From assembly GCA_029563075.1 (NCBI GenBank), contig JAKQTN010000044.1, positions 1 to 64,000 on the forward strand: 64,000 nt of DNA. The letters are read 5' to 3'. The position numbers and the translations under genes were made by a program. The notes beneath the pieces were generated by a model. That model was not told the origin of the DNA and did no database searches. It was given only the letters and a program-made list of their open reading frames with translations. The DNA is from Pseudomonadota bacterium. GTDB taxonomy: Bacteria; Pseudomonadota; Gammaproteobacteria; Burkholderiales; Methylophilaceae. This document shows, one piece after another, positions 8,600 through 17,916 of the stretch. Position 1 is the first letter of the stretch. Each line of letters opens with the position of its first letter.

Positions 8600-9325
8600 C
8601 TAGGTAGCGAATTCCTTGATGAGGGACTTCATTTCGATGACCGCATTGTCCCAACCAACGAATAAGGCATGTGCCACAATGGCGTGGCCGATATTCAGCT
8701 CTTCCAAGCCAGGAATCGCCGCGACTTCATGCACATTGTGGTAATGCAAGCCGTGTCCTGCATTGACAATCAGATTGAGGCTCTTGGCGTGCGCGACCGC
8801 CTGTTTAACGCGCGCCAGCTCCATCAGCTTTTCAGCCTCATTGCCTGCGTCTGCATAGGCGCCGGTATGGATTTCAACTACTGGTACACCGATTCTTTTA
8901 GCTGCTTCGACCTGCTGAATATCCGGTCCGATAAAAAGCGAGACACGGATGCCCTGCGCGGCCAGTTTTTTGCATGCCGCCTGTACCTTATCAAAATGCG
9001 TTATCACATCCAGCCCACCTTCTGTCGTGCGCTCCTCGCGCCGTTCTGGCACCAGACACACGTCCTGCGGCTTGACCTGGCAAGCGATGCCGATCATCTC
9101 GTCCGTCACCGCGCATTCCAGATTCATCTTGGTCTGCAGCAACGGGCGCAGCGCAAAAATATCCGCATCCTGCATATGGCGTCGATCTTCGCGCAAATGC
9201 AGCGTAATGCTGTCGGCGCCCGCCTGCTCCGCGCGCAACGCAGCCTGCACCACGCTGGGATATTTGGTGCCACGCGCCTGACGGATGGTAGCGACGTGGT
9301 CAATATTCACACCTAGTTTAATCAT
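8600..9325 (-). CDS. pdxJ: Pyridoxine 5'-phosphate synthase
   Basis: 241-residue TIM-barrel enzyme that condenses 3-amino-1-hydroxyacetone phosphate with deoxyxylulose 5-phosphate, the final ring-forming step of DXP-dependent vitamin B6 synthesis. Family blocks visible: [17 protein letters not shown] at the N-terminus, [14 protein letters not shown] near 40, [15 protein letters not shown] near 212. It sits between recO and acpS, 9 bp after recO, in the conserved order of beta- and gammaproteobacteria. Confidence 0.97.
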   Translation of the reverse strand: MIKLGVNIDHVATIRQARGTKYPSVVQAALRAEQAGADSITLHLREDRRHMQDADIFALRPLLQTKMNLECAVTDEMIGIACQVKPQDVCLVPERREERTTEGGLDVITHFDKVQAACKKLAAQGIRVSLFIGPDIQQVEAAKRIGVPVVEIHTGAYADAGNEAEKLMELARVKQAVAHAKSLNLIVNAGHGLHYHNVHEVAAIPGLEELNIGHAIVAHALFVGWDNAVIEMKSLIKEFAT

Positions 9326-9334
9326 CTTGGTTTT

Positions 9335-10066
9335 CTATATTGTTTGTAAATCGATCAATAATTGTCTTGTATGCAATGGCTTATCTCCCAGATAATGTGC
9401 TAGCAGGTAACGCATCAACTGTTTGCTTTGGGCTTGTGTGGCACTGTCTGCATAATCGTCACGCGCCATATCCTGCAACGTCTTACCGCTTAATTGTACG
9501 CCATTTTTGGTTACACTTGGCTCGCAGGCGCCATATTCAGCTTCGTAGCGATAAGTCTTGTCCGGCATAATCTCCAGGCCATTTTCGTCTTGCAGCAAAG
9601 GCACCGCGTAGCCCATTTCTTGCAGCAGTTTCAGTTCAAACCGGCGCAGCGTAGTCGCCAAATCCTTGCCTAATGCCAAGGTCTGCATCGTATTGGCATA
9701 ATATTCAAACAAGGCTTCATGTGCATCTTCGCGGGGCAATAAGCGCAGCAATAGCTCGTTCATGTAGAAGCCACACATCAGCGCCTCGCCACGAATCAAA
9801 GTCAACCCTGAGCTCCAATCCAGGCCGTGCAAGGTTTTAAGTTCGTTCTTGCCCGACCAAGCTCCACTTAATAACTGGAACGATTGCAGCATGCCACGCA
9901 TGGCGGAACGCGGCCGGCGCGCACCTTTTGCAATGGCGGCGATGCGCCCGAACTGCTTGCTGAAAAGCTCGACCACCAGGCTGGTTTCCTTGAAAGGATA
10001 GGTGTGCAGCACATACACGGCCTGATTATCCTGACGATAGGTTTCCGATCTGATCGCCATCGTCAA
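9335..10066 (-). CDS. recO: DNA repair protein RecO
   Basis: 243 residues. RecO helps RecR load RecA onto SSB-coated gaps (RecFOR pathway). The N-terminal OB-fold is recognisable in AVYVLHTYPFKETSLVVELFSKQFGRIAAIAKGARRP (split across residues 17-53), and the helical C-terminal region begins near LRRFELKLLQEMGY. No zinc-finger cysteines are evident, as in many Gram-negative RecO proteins. Its start overlaps the stop of the upstream unknown gene by four bases (ATGA), implying coupled translation. Confidence 0.92.
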   Translation of the reverse strand: MTMAIRSETYRQDNQAVYVLHTYPFKETSLVVELFSKQFGRIAAIAKGARRPRSAMRGMLQSFQLLSGAWSGKNELKTLHGLDWSSGLTLIRGEALMCGFYMNELLLRLLPREDAHEALFEYYANTMQTLALGKDLATTLRRFELKLLQEMGYAVPLLQDENGLEIMPDKTYRYEAEYGACEPSVTKNGVQLSGKTLQDMARDDYADSATQAQSKQLMRYLLAHYLGDKPLHTRQLLIDLQTI

Positions 10067-10542
10067 TCCTGGCCGGCTAAACTCTGTAAAACCTCATCCT
10101 CGGCTTTTTGAATCAATAACGGGACTAGCATTTCTGGCATTCCTGGCATCTCTGTAGCAGAAAACAAAATCATCGCGTATCTAATGTCGTCCTCTGCATG
10201 CAGTGGCGTGAACTTGCCAAAACCGTAGCGTGAGTTACGCATCAGCTGCCAGGCACCTTTGGGTTCGGCATATTCCGGCTTGTCAAAATGGTGCCGAATC
10301 TCTTCTGTCGCCACACTTTTCAGCGGATAATCACCGTAATCCGCCAAAATCACCCAACCCATTTCGCCATCCTTGCTGGTGTTTTTCAGCTGGTACAAAT
10401 ACCACTCGCCTTCTTGATAAACCAGGTGGAACAGATTGTTAATCGCACCTGTTTTTTTGTTTTTGGCAAAATAAACGCCCTGGTCTTCCAACTCGATAGG
10501 TCTACCATAAACTGGTAGATTGAAAACATTACTATCAGACAT
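10063..10542 (-). CDS. Unknown protein coupled to recO (159 aa)
   Basis: No family recognised. A soluble 159-residue protein without signal or membrane segment. It is rich in aromatic residues in the first half (YGRPIELEDQGVYFAKNKK, EGEWYLYQLKN, MGWVILADYGDYPL) and ends with a helical stretch containing MPGMPEMLVPLLIQKAEDE. It lies between era and recO, 28 bp after era, and overlaps the recO start by 4 bp. Tight operon packing with GTPase, RNase III and repair genes suggests a housekeeping role. E. coli has no gene at this position. Confidence 0.75.
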   Translation of the reverse strand: MSDSNVFNLPVYGRPIELEDQGVYFAKNKKTGAINNLFHLVYQEGEWYLYQLKNTSKDGEMGWVILADYGDYPLKSVATEEIRHHFDKPEYAEPKGAWQLMRNSRYGFGKFTPLHAEDDIRYAMILFSATEMPGMPEMLVPLLIQKAEDEVLQSLAGQD

Positions 10543-10570
10543 TGCTAATATCCTTGGCCAATATCCCTGG

Positions 10571-11455
10571 TTAGTATCCCAGACTTTTTAACGCCCTTTC
10601 GTCATCTGTCCAGCCGCCCTTCACTTTCACCCAGGTTTCCAAATACACTTTGCTGCCAAATAGCTTTTCCATGTCCTGACGCGCTTCGGTGGAAATCTGC
10701 TTCAGTTTATCACCACCCTTGCCAATAATCATGGGCTTTTGACTCTCTTTATCGACAATAATTGCGGCAAAAATTCGACGCAGATTGTTCACCACTTCAA
10801 ATTTTTCAATTTCGACCGCAACGGAATATGGCACCTCGTCACCCAGCAGACGAAATATCTTCTCGCGGATGAGTTCGGCGGCCAAAAAGCGCTCATTTTT
10901 ATCAGTAAGTTCGTCTTCAGCATAAATGGCAGCCTGCTCTGGCAGATATTTGCGTATCGCAGCGAGCAATTCGTCCAGATTCAAGCTTTTTTTCGCGCTG
11001 ACAGGAATGATTTCTGCAAAATCATGCAGCAAATCAAAATCCTGAATCAGTGGTAACAAGTTACCTTTGTCGCCCATCAGGTCGGATTTATTTACCACCA
11101 GCAACACCGGCTTGTCTTTTGGCAGCAAACTCAATACTTTCTTGTCTGCTTCGCCTAATTTCATTGGTTCAATCACAAACAGCACGACATCCACTTCCGT
11201 CAGTACCTGCGTGACGGTTTTATTCAATGTTTTATTGAGTGCATTAATATGCTTTTGCTGAAACCCCGGCGTATCCACAAACAAAAACTGTGTGTCTTCC
11301 GTGGTGTGAATGCCGAGCAAGCGATGACGCGTGGTCTGGGCTTTGCGCGAAGTAATCGCTAACTTCATGCCCAGAATATGGTTAAGCAATGTAGATTTGC
11401 CCACATTCGGGCGACCGACAATGGCTACCGTGCCGCATCTGAAATTCTGTGTCAT
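10571..11455 (-). CDS. era: GTPase Era
   Basis: 294-residue Ras-like GTPase with a C-terminal KH domain that binds the 3' end of 16S rRNA and assists 30S maturation. Nucleotide motifs in order: GRPNVGKSTLLN (G1, residue 14), TTRHR (G2), DTPGFQ (G3), NKSDL (G4) and SAKKSLN (G5). The KH domain carries PMIIGKGGDKLKQIS near residue 240. It lies between rnc and the recO group, its usual partners. Confidence 0.97.
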   Translation of the reverse strand: MTQNFRCGTVAIVGRPNVGKSTLLNHILGMKLAITSRKAQTTRHRLLGIHTTEDTQFLFVDTPGFQQKHINALNKTLNKTVTQVLTEVDVVLFVIEPMKLGEADKKVLSLLPKDKPVLLVVNKSDLMGDKGNLLPLIQDFDLLHDFAEIIPVSAKKSLNLDELLAAIRKYLPEQAAIYAEDELTDKNERFLAAELIREKIFRLLGDEVPYSVAVEIEKFEVVNNLRRIFAAIIVDKESQKPMIIGKGGDKLKQISTEARQDMEKLFGSKVYLETWVKVKGGWTDDERALKSLGY

Positions 11456-11480
11456 TGAGTAAGTTTCTTCATTTAATATT

Positions 11481-12164
11481 TCATTTCTTTATTATTTCTA
11501 ATGCCGATTGCGCGGCCTGCTGTTCGGCAATGCGTCGGCTCGTACCTTCACCAATCGTCGAAATATTGAGTTTCTTAATCACGCATTCTATTTTAAACGT
11601 TTGCGCATGAGCTTCGCCTTCAATTGAGACTACAGCGTAATCCGGCAGATCGATTTTCTTGCCTTGAAGATATTCCTGCAACTGGGATTTTGCGTCTTTA
11701 TCAATAATTTTAGGGTCAATATTATCCAGTTTGTCCTGATACAACCCCAATACAAACATCTCAGCAGCCTGGAAACCACCATCAATGTAAACCGCGCCGA
11801 TAATAGCTTCCAGCGCATCCGCTAGAATAGACGGGCGTCGCCAGCCGGCGCTTTTAAGCTCGCCCTCACCCAGTTTAAGTGATTCGCCGAGACTCAAACC
11901 AAGCGCAATCTCGGCAAGGCTGGATTCTTTAACTAATTGCGCTCGCAGACGGCTTAAATCCCCCTCTGAAAGTTTGGGAAAACGTTGATAAAGCTGATTG
12001 GCGACGATGCAATTAAGCGCGCCATCGCCCAGAAATTCCAGACGCTCGTTATTGCTTCCGCTAAAACTACGATGCGTGAGCGCCTGCGACAATAAGGCTG
12101 GCGACTTGAACGGATAGCCAATACGCCTGACAAGGTTATCTTTAGCGAGGCTATCTATGGACAT
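11481..12164 (-). CDS. rnc: Ribonuclease III
   Basis: 227 residues, the standard length for this double-strand-specific endonuclease of rRNA and mRNA processing. The catalytic signature NERLEFLGDGALN is near residue 39, and the second acidic residues lie in LADALEAIIGAVYIDGGF near 113. The dsRNA-binding domain starts at KSQLQEYLQGKK near 154 and ends with GEGTSRRIAEQQAAQSALE. It precedes era, with DUF4845 and lepB upstream. Confidence 0.97.
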   Translation of the reverse strand: MSIDSLAKDNLVRRIGYPFKSPALLSQALTHRSFSGSNNERLEFLGDGALNCIVANQLYQRFPKLSEGDLSRLRAQLVKESSLAEIALGLSLGESLKLGEGELKSAGWRRPSILADALEAIIGAVYIDGGFQAAEMFVLGLYQDKLDNIDPKIIDKDAKSQLQEYLQGKKIDLPDYAVVSIEGEAHAQTFKIECVIKKLNISTIGEGTSRRIAEQQAAQSALEIIKK

Positions 12165-12176
12165 GCTGCCGATTGC

Positions 12177-12563
12177 TTATTTAGCCGTTGTGGCACTAAA
12201 ATCCAACAATACACTGGCATTCGCTACAATAGGTATGGTGACTTGATATTCAGCAGTGACCACATTGCCAGACTGGCCTTTTTCTATGATCAAATCATTG
12301 CCTTTAATGACAGTGATGTAGCCTACTTCTGCGGATTTATTAAAAGCCTGAATAATCTCTTTTTTACCCATTTCGTTAAAAGCAGGATCTTCAGCAAGCC
12401 GTTGAATGGCTTTTTTTACACTTGCAAACTCAATGTAAGCGGGTGTAATTTTCATTCCCAATACCGCTAGAAATATAACCGCAGCAATCACCAGCACCAA
12501 GCCAATAAACGTCATACCCCGTTGTTTAACATAAATATTTTTTAAACCAAGCTCTTTTTGCAT
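12177..12563 (-). CDS. DUF4845 membrane protein
   Basis: 128 residues with one transmembrane segment near residues 17-36 (TFIGLVLVIAAVIFLAVLGM) after a short basic start, then a periplasmic domain. This resembles the pilin-like DUF4845 family found almost always between lepB and rnc in beta- and gammaproteobacteria. The segment K-x-T-P-A-Y-I-E-F right after the membrane helix is typical. Function is not established. It is 12 bp before rnc and 35 bp after lepB. Confidence 0.88.
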   Translation of the reverse strand: MQKELGLKNIYVKQRGMTFIGLVLVIAAVIFLAVLGMKITPAYIEFASVKKAIQRLAEDPAFNEMGKKEIIQAFNKSAEVGYITVIKGNDLIIEKGQSGNVVTAEYQVTIPIVANASVLLDFSATTAK

Positions 12564-12598
12564 GTTGTTGCCCCTTATTTAGTTACTTGATTGCCAAG

Positions 12599-13378
12599 TC
12601 AGTTTATCGAAGAACCAATTCTGCCAAAATTATCAAAATTAAACCAGATAAAAAATGCCTTGCCCACCAGATTACGCTCAGGCACAAAGCCCCACACACG
12701 GCTATCTGCGCTGTTATCACGGTTATCCCCCATGGCAAAATAACTGCCTTCAGGCACAGTAATGGTCTCGCCGTCCAGAAGTTTGGCACCTGGCGCATCG
12801 GGGTTGTATTGATTTGGAATATCGTGAATCAAAATATCGTGTTGTACATCGCCCAGTTGTTCTTTTGAGCGGTGTGCACTGATAATGTTTGCACCCTGCA
12901 TTTCATATTCGTAATTATCCTCAAACTGCACATCCAGCGGTTTGCCGTTAATGATCAAATGCTTATCCTGATATTGGATCTTGTCGCCGGGCAAGCCCAC
13001 CACGCGCTTGATATAATCAATAGTCGGCTCTGGCGGATAGTGAAACACGAATACATCGCCGCGCTTCGGGTGACCTATCTCAAAAAAAGTATTATTCAGG
13101 ATTGGCACGCGCAAACCATAGGTAAATTTATTCACCAGAATATAATCGCCCGCCAGCAACGTTGGCATCATCGAGCCTGACGGGATTTTGAACGGCTCCA
13201 CCAAAAACGAGCGCAGTAAAAACACCAGCAAAATCACGGGGAAGAAGCTTTTGGCGTATTCCACATACCAGGGCTCATCTGCACCCATCTGGCGCTTTTT
13301 GCGCAGCACTGCAATATCCAGCAACCAGATCAGACCGGTTACTGCCAGTATTGCCACCATGAATAATGCGAAATACAT
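12599..13378 (-). CDS. lepB: Signal peptidase I
   Basis: 259-residue inner-membrane peptidase that cleaves Sec and Tat signal peptides. Two N-terminal transmembrane helices (residues 2-24 and about 46-63) are followed by the periplasmic Ser/Lys catalytic domain: PSGSMMPTL with the catalytic Ser near 91, and YIKRVVGLPGDKI with the general-base Lys near 145. The GDNRDNSADSR box near 217 completes the family set. It starts three bases after the lepA stop codon. Confidence 0.97.
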   Translation of the reverse strand: MYFALFMVAILAVTGLIWLLDIAVLRKKRQMGADEPWYVEYAKSFFPVILLVFLLRSFLVEPFKIPSGSMMPTLLAGDYILVNKFTYGLRVPILNNTFFEIGHPKRGDVFVFHYPPEPTIDYIKRVVGLPGDKIQYQDKHLIINGKPLDVQFEDNYEYEMQGANIISAHRSKEQLGDVQHDILIHDIPNQYNPDAPGAKLLDGETITVPEGSYFAMGDNRDNSADSRVWGFVPERNLVGKAFFIWFNFDNFGRIGSSIN

Positions 13379-13381
13379 TAT

Positions 13382-15175
13382 TTATTTGTCCTCTACTCTT
13401 AAAATCGCCAGAAACGCTTCTTGCGGAATCTCCACGTTACCCACTTGCTTCATGCGCTTTTTACCTTCTTTTTGCTTTTCCAGCAATTTACGTTTACGCG
13501 TAATGTCGCCGCCATAACATTTTGCAATCACATTCTTGCGCATTGCCTTCACGGTTTCACGCGCAATGATATTTGCGCCAATCGCGGCCTGAATCGCCAC
13601 ATCAAACATCTGGCGCGGTATCAGTTCACGCATCTTGGCGGCTACTTCGCGGCCACGGTACTGGCTGTTACTGCGGTGCACAATCAGACTTAATGCATCC
13701 ACCCGCTCGCCGTTCACCATAATATCAAGTTTCACCAGGTCTGCCGCCCTAAATTCCAAAAACTCGTAATCCATGCTGGCATAACCACGCGATACAGATT
13801 TCAGCTTGTCGAAAAAATCCAGCACCACTTCGTTCAGCGGCATTTCGTAGCTCAGCATCACCTGTCTGCCCATATACTGCATATTTTTCTGAATGCCGCG
13901 TTTGTTGTTACATAACGTCATCACCGGGCCCACATAATCCTGTGGCATTAGCAAATGCACGTTAATTACTGGCTCGCGAATCTCCTCGATGCGCGAAGGT
14001 TCCGGCAAGCGCGATGGGTTTTCGATCTGCACCACGCTGCCGTCTTTCAACAGTAACTCATACACCACCGTTGGCGCGGTGGTAATCAAATCCATGTCGT
14101 ACTCGCGCTCCAGGCGCTCCTGCACTATTTCCATGTGCAGCAAACCTAAAAAGCCGCATCTGAAACCAAACCCAAGCGCGGTCGAGTTTTCAGGCTCAAA
14201 CAGCAGGCTGGAATCATTCAGACTCAGCTTTTCAAGCGCGGTTCGCAGCGCCTCAAACTGGTTCGACTCCACTGGATATAGCCCCGCAAACACTTGCGGC
14301 TTCACTTCTTTAAAGCCTGCCAATGGCTCGCTGGCAGGCTTGTCGGTATGCGTGACAGTGTCACCCACTTTGGCATCTGCCAATGACTTAATGCCTGCAA
14401 TCACAAACCCAACTTCACCCGCTGAAAGCGCAGTTTTTTGCAATGATTTTGGCGTAAACACACCCACCTGTTCGCACAGATGCTGTGCACCGGAGGCCAT
14501 TAAGCGGATTTTCTCCTTAGGTTTTAGCACGCCATCCACAACGCGCACCAGCATCACCACGCCGACATAATTGTCAAACCAGGCATCGATTACCAATGCC
14601 TTGAGAGGCGCATCCACATTGCCTTTTGGTGGCGGCACCTTTGCCACTACTGCCTCAAGCACATCACGCACACCCTCACCCGTTTTGGCGGAACAACGCA
14701 CCGCGTCAGTCGCATCGATACCAATCACGTCTTCAATTTCTTGCATCACACGGTCTGGGTCTGCAGAGGGCAAATCGATTTTGTTCAGCACTGGCGTCAC
14801 TTCCACGCCCAGGTCAATCGCAGTATAGCAATTAGCCACACTCTGCGCCTCAACGCCTTGTGAAGCATCTACAACCAGCAGCGCGCCTTCACAAGCGGAA
14901 AGCGAGCGCGAAACCTCATAACTGAAGTCTACATGGCCGGGTGTATCAATCAGGTTCAAGTTGTAGATTTGGCCGTCATTTGCCTTGTATTGCAGTGCGG
15001 CAGTTTGCGCCTTGATGGTAATACCGCGCTCGCGCTCAATATCCATGCTATCCAGCACCTGCGCTTCCATTTCGCGGTCTTCCAGGCCGCCGCATAAATG
15101 AATAATGCGGTCAGCCAGTGTCGATTTACCGTGATCAATGTGCGCGATAATGGAGAAATTACGGATGTTTTTCAT
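13382..15175 (-). CDS. lepA: Elongation factor 4 (LepA)
   Basis: About 597 residues; start taken at ATG 15175 because [17 protein letters not shown] is the normal LepA N-terminus. An in-frame ATG at 15214 would add 13 residues. Translational GTPase with GHIDHGKST-type loop ([13 protein letters not shown]), DTPGHVDF and NKIDLP, domain II, and the LepA-specific C-terminal domain including [20 protein letters not shown]. It acts on stalled or initiating ribosomes. First gene of the minus-strand operon running to tcdA. An AAAAAGA stretch is the only ribosome site. Confidence 0.96.
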   Translation of the reverse strand: MKNIRNFSIIAHIDHGKSTLADRIIHLCGGLEDREMEAQVLDSMDIERERGITIKAQTAALQYKANDGQIYNLNLIDTPGHVDFSYEVSRSLSACEGALLVVDASQGVEAQSVANCYTAIDLGVEVTPVLNKIDLPSADPDRVMQEIEDVIGIDATDAVRCSAKTGEGVRDVLEAVVAKVPPPKGNVDAPLKALVIDAWFDNYVGVVMLVRVVDGVLKPKEKIRLMASGAQHLCEQVGVFTPKSLQKTALSAGEVGFVIAGIKSLADAKVGDTVTHTDKPASEPLAGFKEVKPQVFAGLYPVESNQFEALRTALEKLSLNDSSLLFEPENSTALGFGFRCGFLGLLHMEIVQERLEREYDMDLITTAPTVVYELLLKDGSVVQIENPSRLPEPSRIEEIREPVINVHLLMPQDYVGPVMTLCNNKRGIQKNMQYMGRQVMLSYEMPLNEVVLDFFDKLKSVSRGYASMDYEFLEFRAADLVKLDIMVNGERVDALSLIVHRSNSQYRGREVAAKMRELIPRQMFDVAIQAAIGANIIARETVKAMRKNVIAKCYGGDITRKRKLLEKQKEGKKRMKQVGNVEIPQEAFLAILRVEDK

Positions 15176-15342
15176 GTTGTCTTTTTTAGCTTTACAAACA
15201 AATAAAGCGCTCAAAGCGCCCTTTTACAATAGGCGTGATTTTACTACAAAGGCTTGATTAGGTTGTAATTAATTGTGCGTCCTGCCAGAAAGGCACTAAT
15301 CGCACCCTAATTCAAATTTTATTGACTGACACACGATTTTTA

Positions 15343-15370
15343 CTTGAAAAACCGCAAAATATCCCCACAA
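15343..15370 (+). promoter_or_regulatory. Sigma-32-like promoter before the AmmeMemoRadiSam operon
   Basis: CTTGAAA, 13 nt, CCCCACAA on the plus strand, 40 bp before the first gene. The -35 part and the spacer length equal those of the htpG promoter in this window, and the -10 part keeps CCCCA. A predicted start near 15377 leaves a short leader with the GGAGG site. Confidence 0.5.
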
Positions 15371-15409
15371 TAACATTGAAAATCAAATTGTTACCTGATG
15401 GAGGACAAT

Positions 15410-16216
15410 ATGCATATTGTACGTCAACCTGCTGTCGCTGGCGCCTTTTATCCGGGCAACAAGCAAGTGCTGGCCGATGATATTAAAGCGTTTCTGGATG
15501 CGGCAGTGCCAGTGGCCGACCAGACTTTACCGAAGGCCATTATCGTCCCGCATGCTGGCTATATATATTCTGGCCAGACGGCAGCAAAAGCCTATGCGCG
15601 CCTGGCCACTGGACACAAGACAATCAAGCGTGTGATATTGCTGGGACCGGTGCATCGTGTACCGGTACGTGGCTTGGCATTGCCAGATGTAGATGCTTTT
15701 GCAACGCCATTGGGCGAAATTGAACTCGACCAGTCAGCCATTGCATCACTTGCCGGTTTAAATCAGGTCGTGGTGAGCCCGGCTGCCCATGCACTGGAAC
15801 ATTCTCTGGAAGTGCAATTGCCATTTCTGCAAACAGTTTTAAATGATTTCAAACTTGTGCCGCTGGCGGTTGGTGACGCCACCCCCTCCGAAGTAGCAGA
15901 AGTGCTGGATACCCTGTGGGGCGGATCGGAAACAGTTATTGTGATCAGCTCTGACTTGTCCCATTTTTTACCCTATAGAGTGGCGCAGACCGTCGACCAA
16001 GAAACCGTACATAACATCCTGAGCATGAATAGCACACTGACCCATCATCAGGCCTGCGGCGGTACGCCGGTAAATGGCTTGGTTCTGGCAGCCAGACGCC
16101 ACCACCTTAAACCCAAGCTACTGGACTTGTGCAATTCTGGTGATACCGCAGGGGATAAAGACAGTGTGGTAGGTTACGCTTCATTTGCTTTTGTGGAGGA
16201 AACTGGCAATGCGTGA
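15410..16216 (+). CDS. amrB: AmmeMemoRadiSam system protein B (MEMO1 family)
   Basis: About 268 residues; start at ATG 15410, placed by GGAGG six bases upstream, rather than the in-frame ATG 15398 that overlaps it. MEMO proteins share the fold of class III extradiol dioxygenases. Their putative metal-site histidines are visible in PHAGYIYSGQ (near 45) and HALEHSLEVQLPFLQ (near 125), followed by VISSDLSHFLPY near 180. Bacterial members are almost always next to AMMECR1 and a radical SAM gene, as here. The reaction is unknown; amrB is only a family label. Confidence 0.88.
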   Translation: MHIVRQPAVAGAFYPGNKQVLADDIKAFLDAAVPVADQTLPKAIIVPHAGYIYSGQTAAKAYARLATGHKTIKRVILLGPVHRVPVRGLALPDVDAFATPLGEIELDQSAIASLAGLNQVVVSPAAHALEHSLEVQLPFLQTVLNDFKLVPLAVGDATPSEVAEVLDTLWGGSETVIVISSDLSHFLPYRVAQTVDQETVHNILSMNSTLTHHQACGGTPVNGLVLAARRHHLKPKLLDLCNSGDTAGDKDSVVGYASFAFVEETGNA

Positions 16217-16817
16217 AACGCCTGTTACCGCAACAGATAATCCCGGCAAGATACTGATCCCCATTGCGCGCGCCATCATTTCCAATGCGTTGGGTAAACC
16301 TTACAACGCGACCAATGAGGATTTGCCGTGGCTGCATGAAAAAGGCGCAAGCTTTGTCACACTGACTCAAAATGAACAGCTGCGTGGCTGCATAGGCACA
16401 CTGGAAGCGCATCGCCCATTGCTGATCGACGTAAAAGCCAATGCCCATGCAGCTGCATTTCGTGATCCGCGTTTCTCACCTTTGACTGTGCATGAGCTGG
16501 ACTCGACGGAAATCGAGATTTCCTTGCTATCGGCAATGCAGCCACTGGTGTTTTCAGGCGAGCATGATGCATTGGCGCAGCTGCAGCCGGGCGTTGATGG
16601 CATCGTGTTCGAGTTTGGCCATTACCGCAGCACCTTTCTGCCGCAGGTATGGGAGCAGTTGCCTGAAGCTGATGTATTCATGGCGCACCTCAAACACAAA
16701 GCCGGGTTACAGCCCGGTTTCTGGGATGAGGAAGTCAAGCTCTACCGCTACTCTGTAAGTAAATGGAAAGAAAGGGATATTACGAAAGAAGTGGAAGTCT
16801 TAAACAAGAGGGTATGA
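16209..16817 (+). CDS. amrA: AmmeMemoRadiSam system protein A (AMMECR1 domain)
   Basis: About 202 residues from ATG 16209, preceded by GGAGG; the start overlaps the end of the MEMO gene by 8 bp. The AMMECR1 hallmark LRGCIGTLEAHRPLL is near residue 57, followed by NAHAAAFRDPRFSPLT and EIEISLLSAMQPL. The C-terminal half has the usual FLPQVWEQLPE and FMAHLKHKAGLQPGFW. Human AMMECR1 is linked to a developmental syndrome, but no biochemical activity is assigned in bacteria. Translation is coupled on both sides, consistent with a complex or sequential pathway. Confidence 0.9.
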   Translation: MRETPVTATDNPGKILIPIARAIISNALGKPYNATNEDLPWLHEKGASFVTLTQNEQLRGCIGTLEAHRPLLIDVKANAHAAAFRDPRFSPLTVHELDSTEIEISLLSAMQPLVFSGEHDALAQLQPGVDGIVFEFGHYRSTFLPQVWEQLPEADVFMAHLKHKAGLQPGFWDEEVKLYRYSVSKWKERDITKEVEVLNKRV

Positions 16818-17908
16818 ATATGATTGAAAATTCCGGTTACTTAGGCCGTTACTGGCATATGCTGGACGATGGGCGCATGCAATGCGACTTGTGTCCGCGT
16901 GACTGCAGGCTGCATGAAGGTCAGCGTGGTGCCTGCTTTGTGCGCATGCGTCAAAATGACCAGATGATACTCACTACTTACGGGCGCTCATCCGGCTTCT
17001 GTATCGACCCTATCGAGAAAAAACCGCTTAATCATTTTTACCCGGGCAGCAGCGTGCTGTCTTTCGGCACAGCCGGCTGTAATCTGGCATGCAAGTTCTG
17101 CCAGAACTGGGATATCAGCAAATCCAAGGATATGGATCAGCTAATGGATCAAGCTTCACCTGATGCCATTGCTGCCGCGGCGGAAAGATATCAATGTAAA
17201 AGCGTGGCATTTACTTATAATGACCCAGTTATTTTTGCAGAGTATGCAATGGATGTAGCCGATGCCTGCCATGCGCGCGGCATCAAAACCGTGGCGGTGA
17301 CCGCCGGTTATATGCATGACCAGGCCAGACGCGACTTTTACGCAAAAATAGACGCCGCGAATGTCGACCTGAAAGCATTTACTGACGAGTTCTACTTCAA
17401 ACTGACCGGCTCGCATTTGCAGCCTGTACTGGATACCTTGCGTTACCTGAAACATGAAACGAATGTCTGGTTTGAAATCACAACTTTGCTGATTCCCGGC
17501 CAAAATGACTCCAGTGAAGAAATCACCGCCATGTGCCGGTGGATTAAAAACAACTTGGGCACCGATGTGCCGCTGCACTTCTCTGCCTTTCACCCGGATT
17601 ACAAAATGTCGGATATCCCTGCAACACCCGTTGCCACGCTAATACGCGCAAGAGAAATCGCGATGCGTGAAGGCCTGAAGTTTGTGTACACAGGCAATGT
17701 ACACAATCAGGATGGAGATACGACATTCTGCCCTAACTGCAACACGCCGCTGATTGTGCGCGATTGGTATCAGATCAATCAATATCGCCTGACCAAAGAT
17801 GGACATTGCCCCGATTGTGCTACCAGCATCGCCGGTAGATTCGCTGAGCAGGCTGGCCACTTTGGCAGAAAACGCATCCCGATTGCTATCAATATGGCAC
17901 ACATTTAA
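16814..17908 (+). CDS. amrS: AmmeMemoRadiSam system radical SAM enzyme
   Basis: About 364 residues. The ATG at 16814 overlaps the previous stop (ATGA) and follows AGAGGG. The radical SAM cluster motif is GCNLACKFCQN (CX3CX2C) near residue 95. Before it, CDLCPRDCRL and GACFVR give extra cysteines as in PflA-like activases. Near the C-terminus CPNCNTPLIV and CPDC form a zinc-ribbon-like pair. It should cleave S-adenosylmethionine to a 5'-deoxyadenosyl radical; the substrate is unknown. Resemblance to glycyl-radical activases is noted, but no glycyl-radical enzyme gene is present in the window. Confidence 0.9.
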   Translation: MNMIENSGYLGRYWHMLDDGRMQCDLCPRDCRLHEGQRGACFVRMRQNDQMILTTYGRSSGFCIDPIEKKPLNHFYPGSSVLSFGTAGCNLACKFCQNWDISKSKDMDQLMDQASPDAIAAAAERYQCKSVAFTYNDPVIFAEYAMDVADACHARGIKTVAVTAGYMHDQARRDFYAKIDAANVDLKAFTDEFYFKLTGSHLQPVLDTLRYLKHETNVWFEITTLLIPGQNDSSEEITAMCRWIKNNLGTDVPLHFSAFHPDYKMSDIPATPVATLIRAREIAMREGLKFVYTGNVHNQDGDTTFCPNCNTPLIVRDWYQINQYRLTKDGHCPDCATSIAGRFAEQAGHFGRKRIPIAINMAHI

Positions 17909-17916
17909 GGAGAGCT

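Noticed and set aside
13989-14570. Long open frame on the plus strand opposite lepA
   Set aside because: Ser/Thr-rich translation with no family features, lying wholly inside a well-supported gene on the other strand. The same applies to the long plus-strand frame opposite mucD at 20407-21033.
15176-15214. N-terminal extension of LepA from ATG 15214
   Set aside because: Thirteen added residues do not belong to LepA, whose universal start [17 protein letters not shown] matches ATG 15175.
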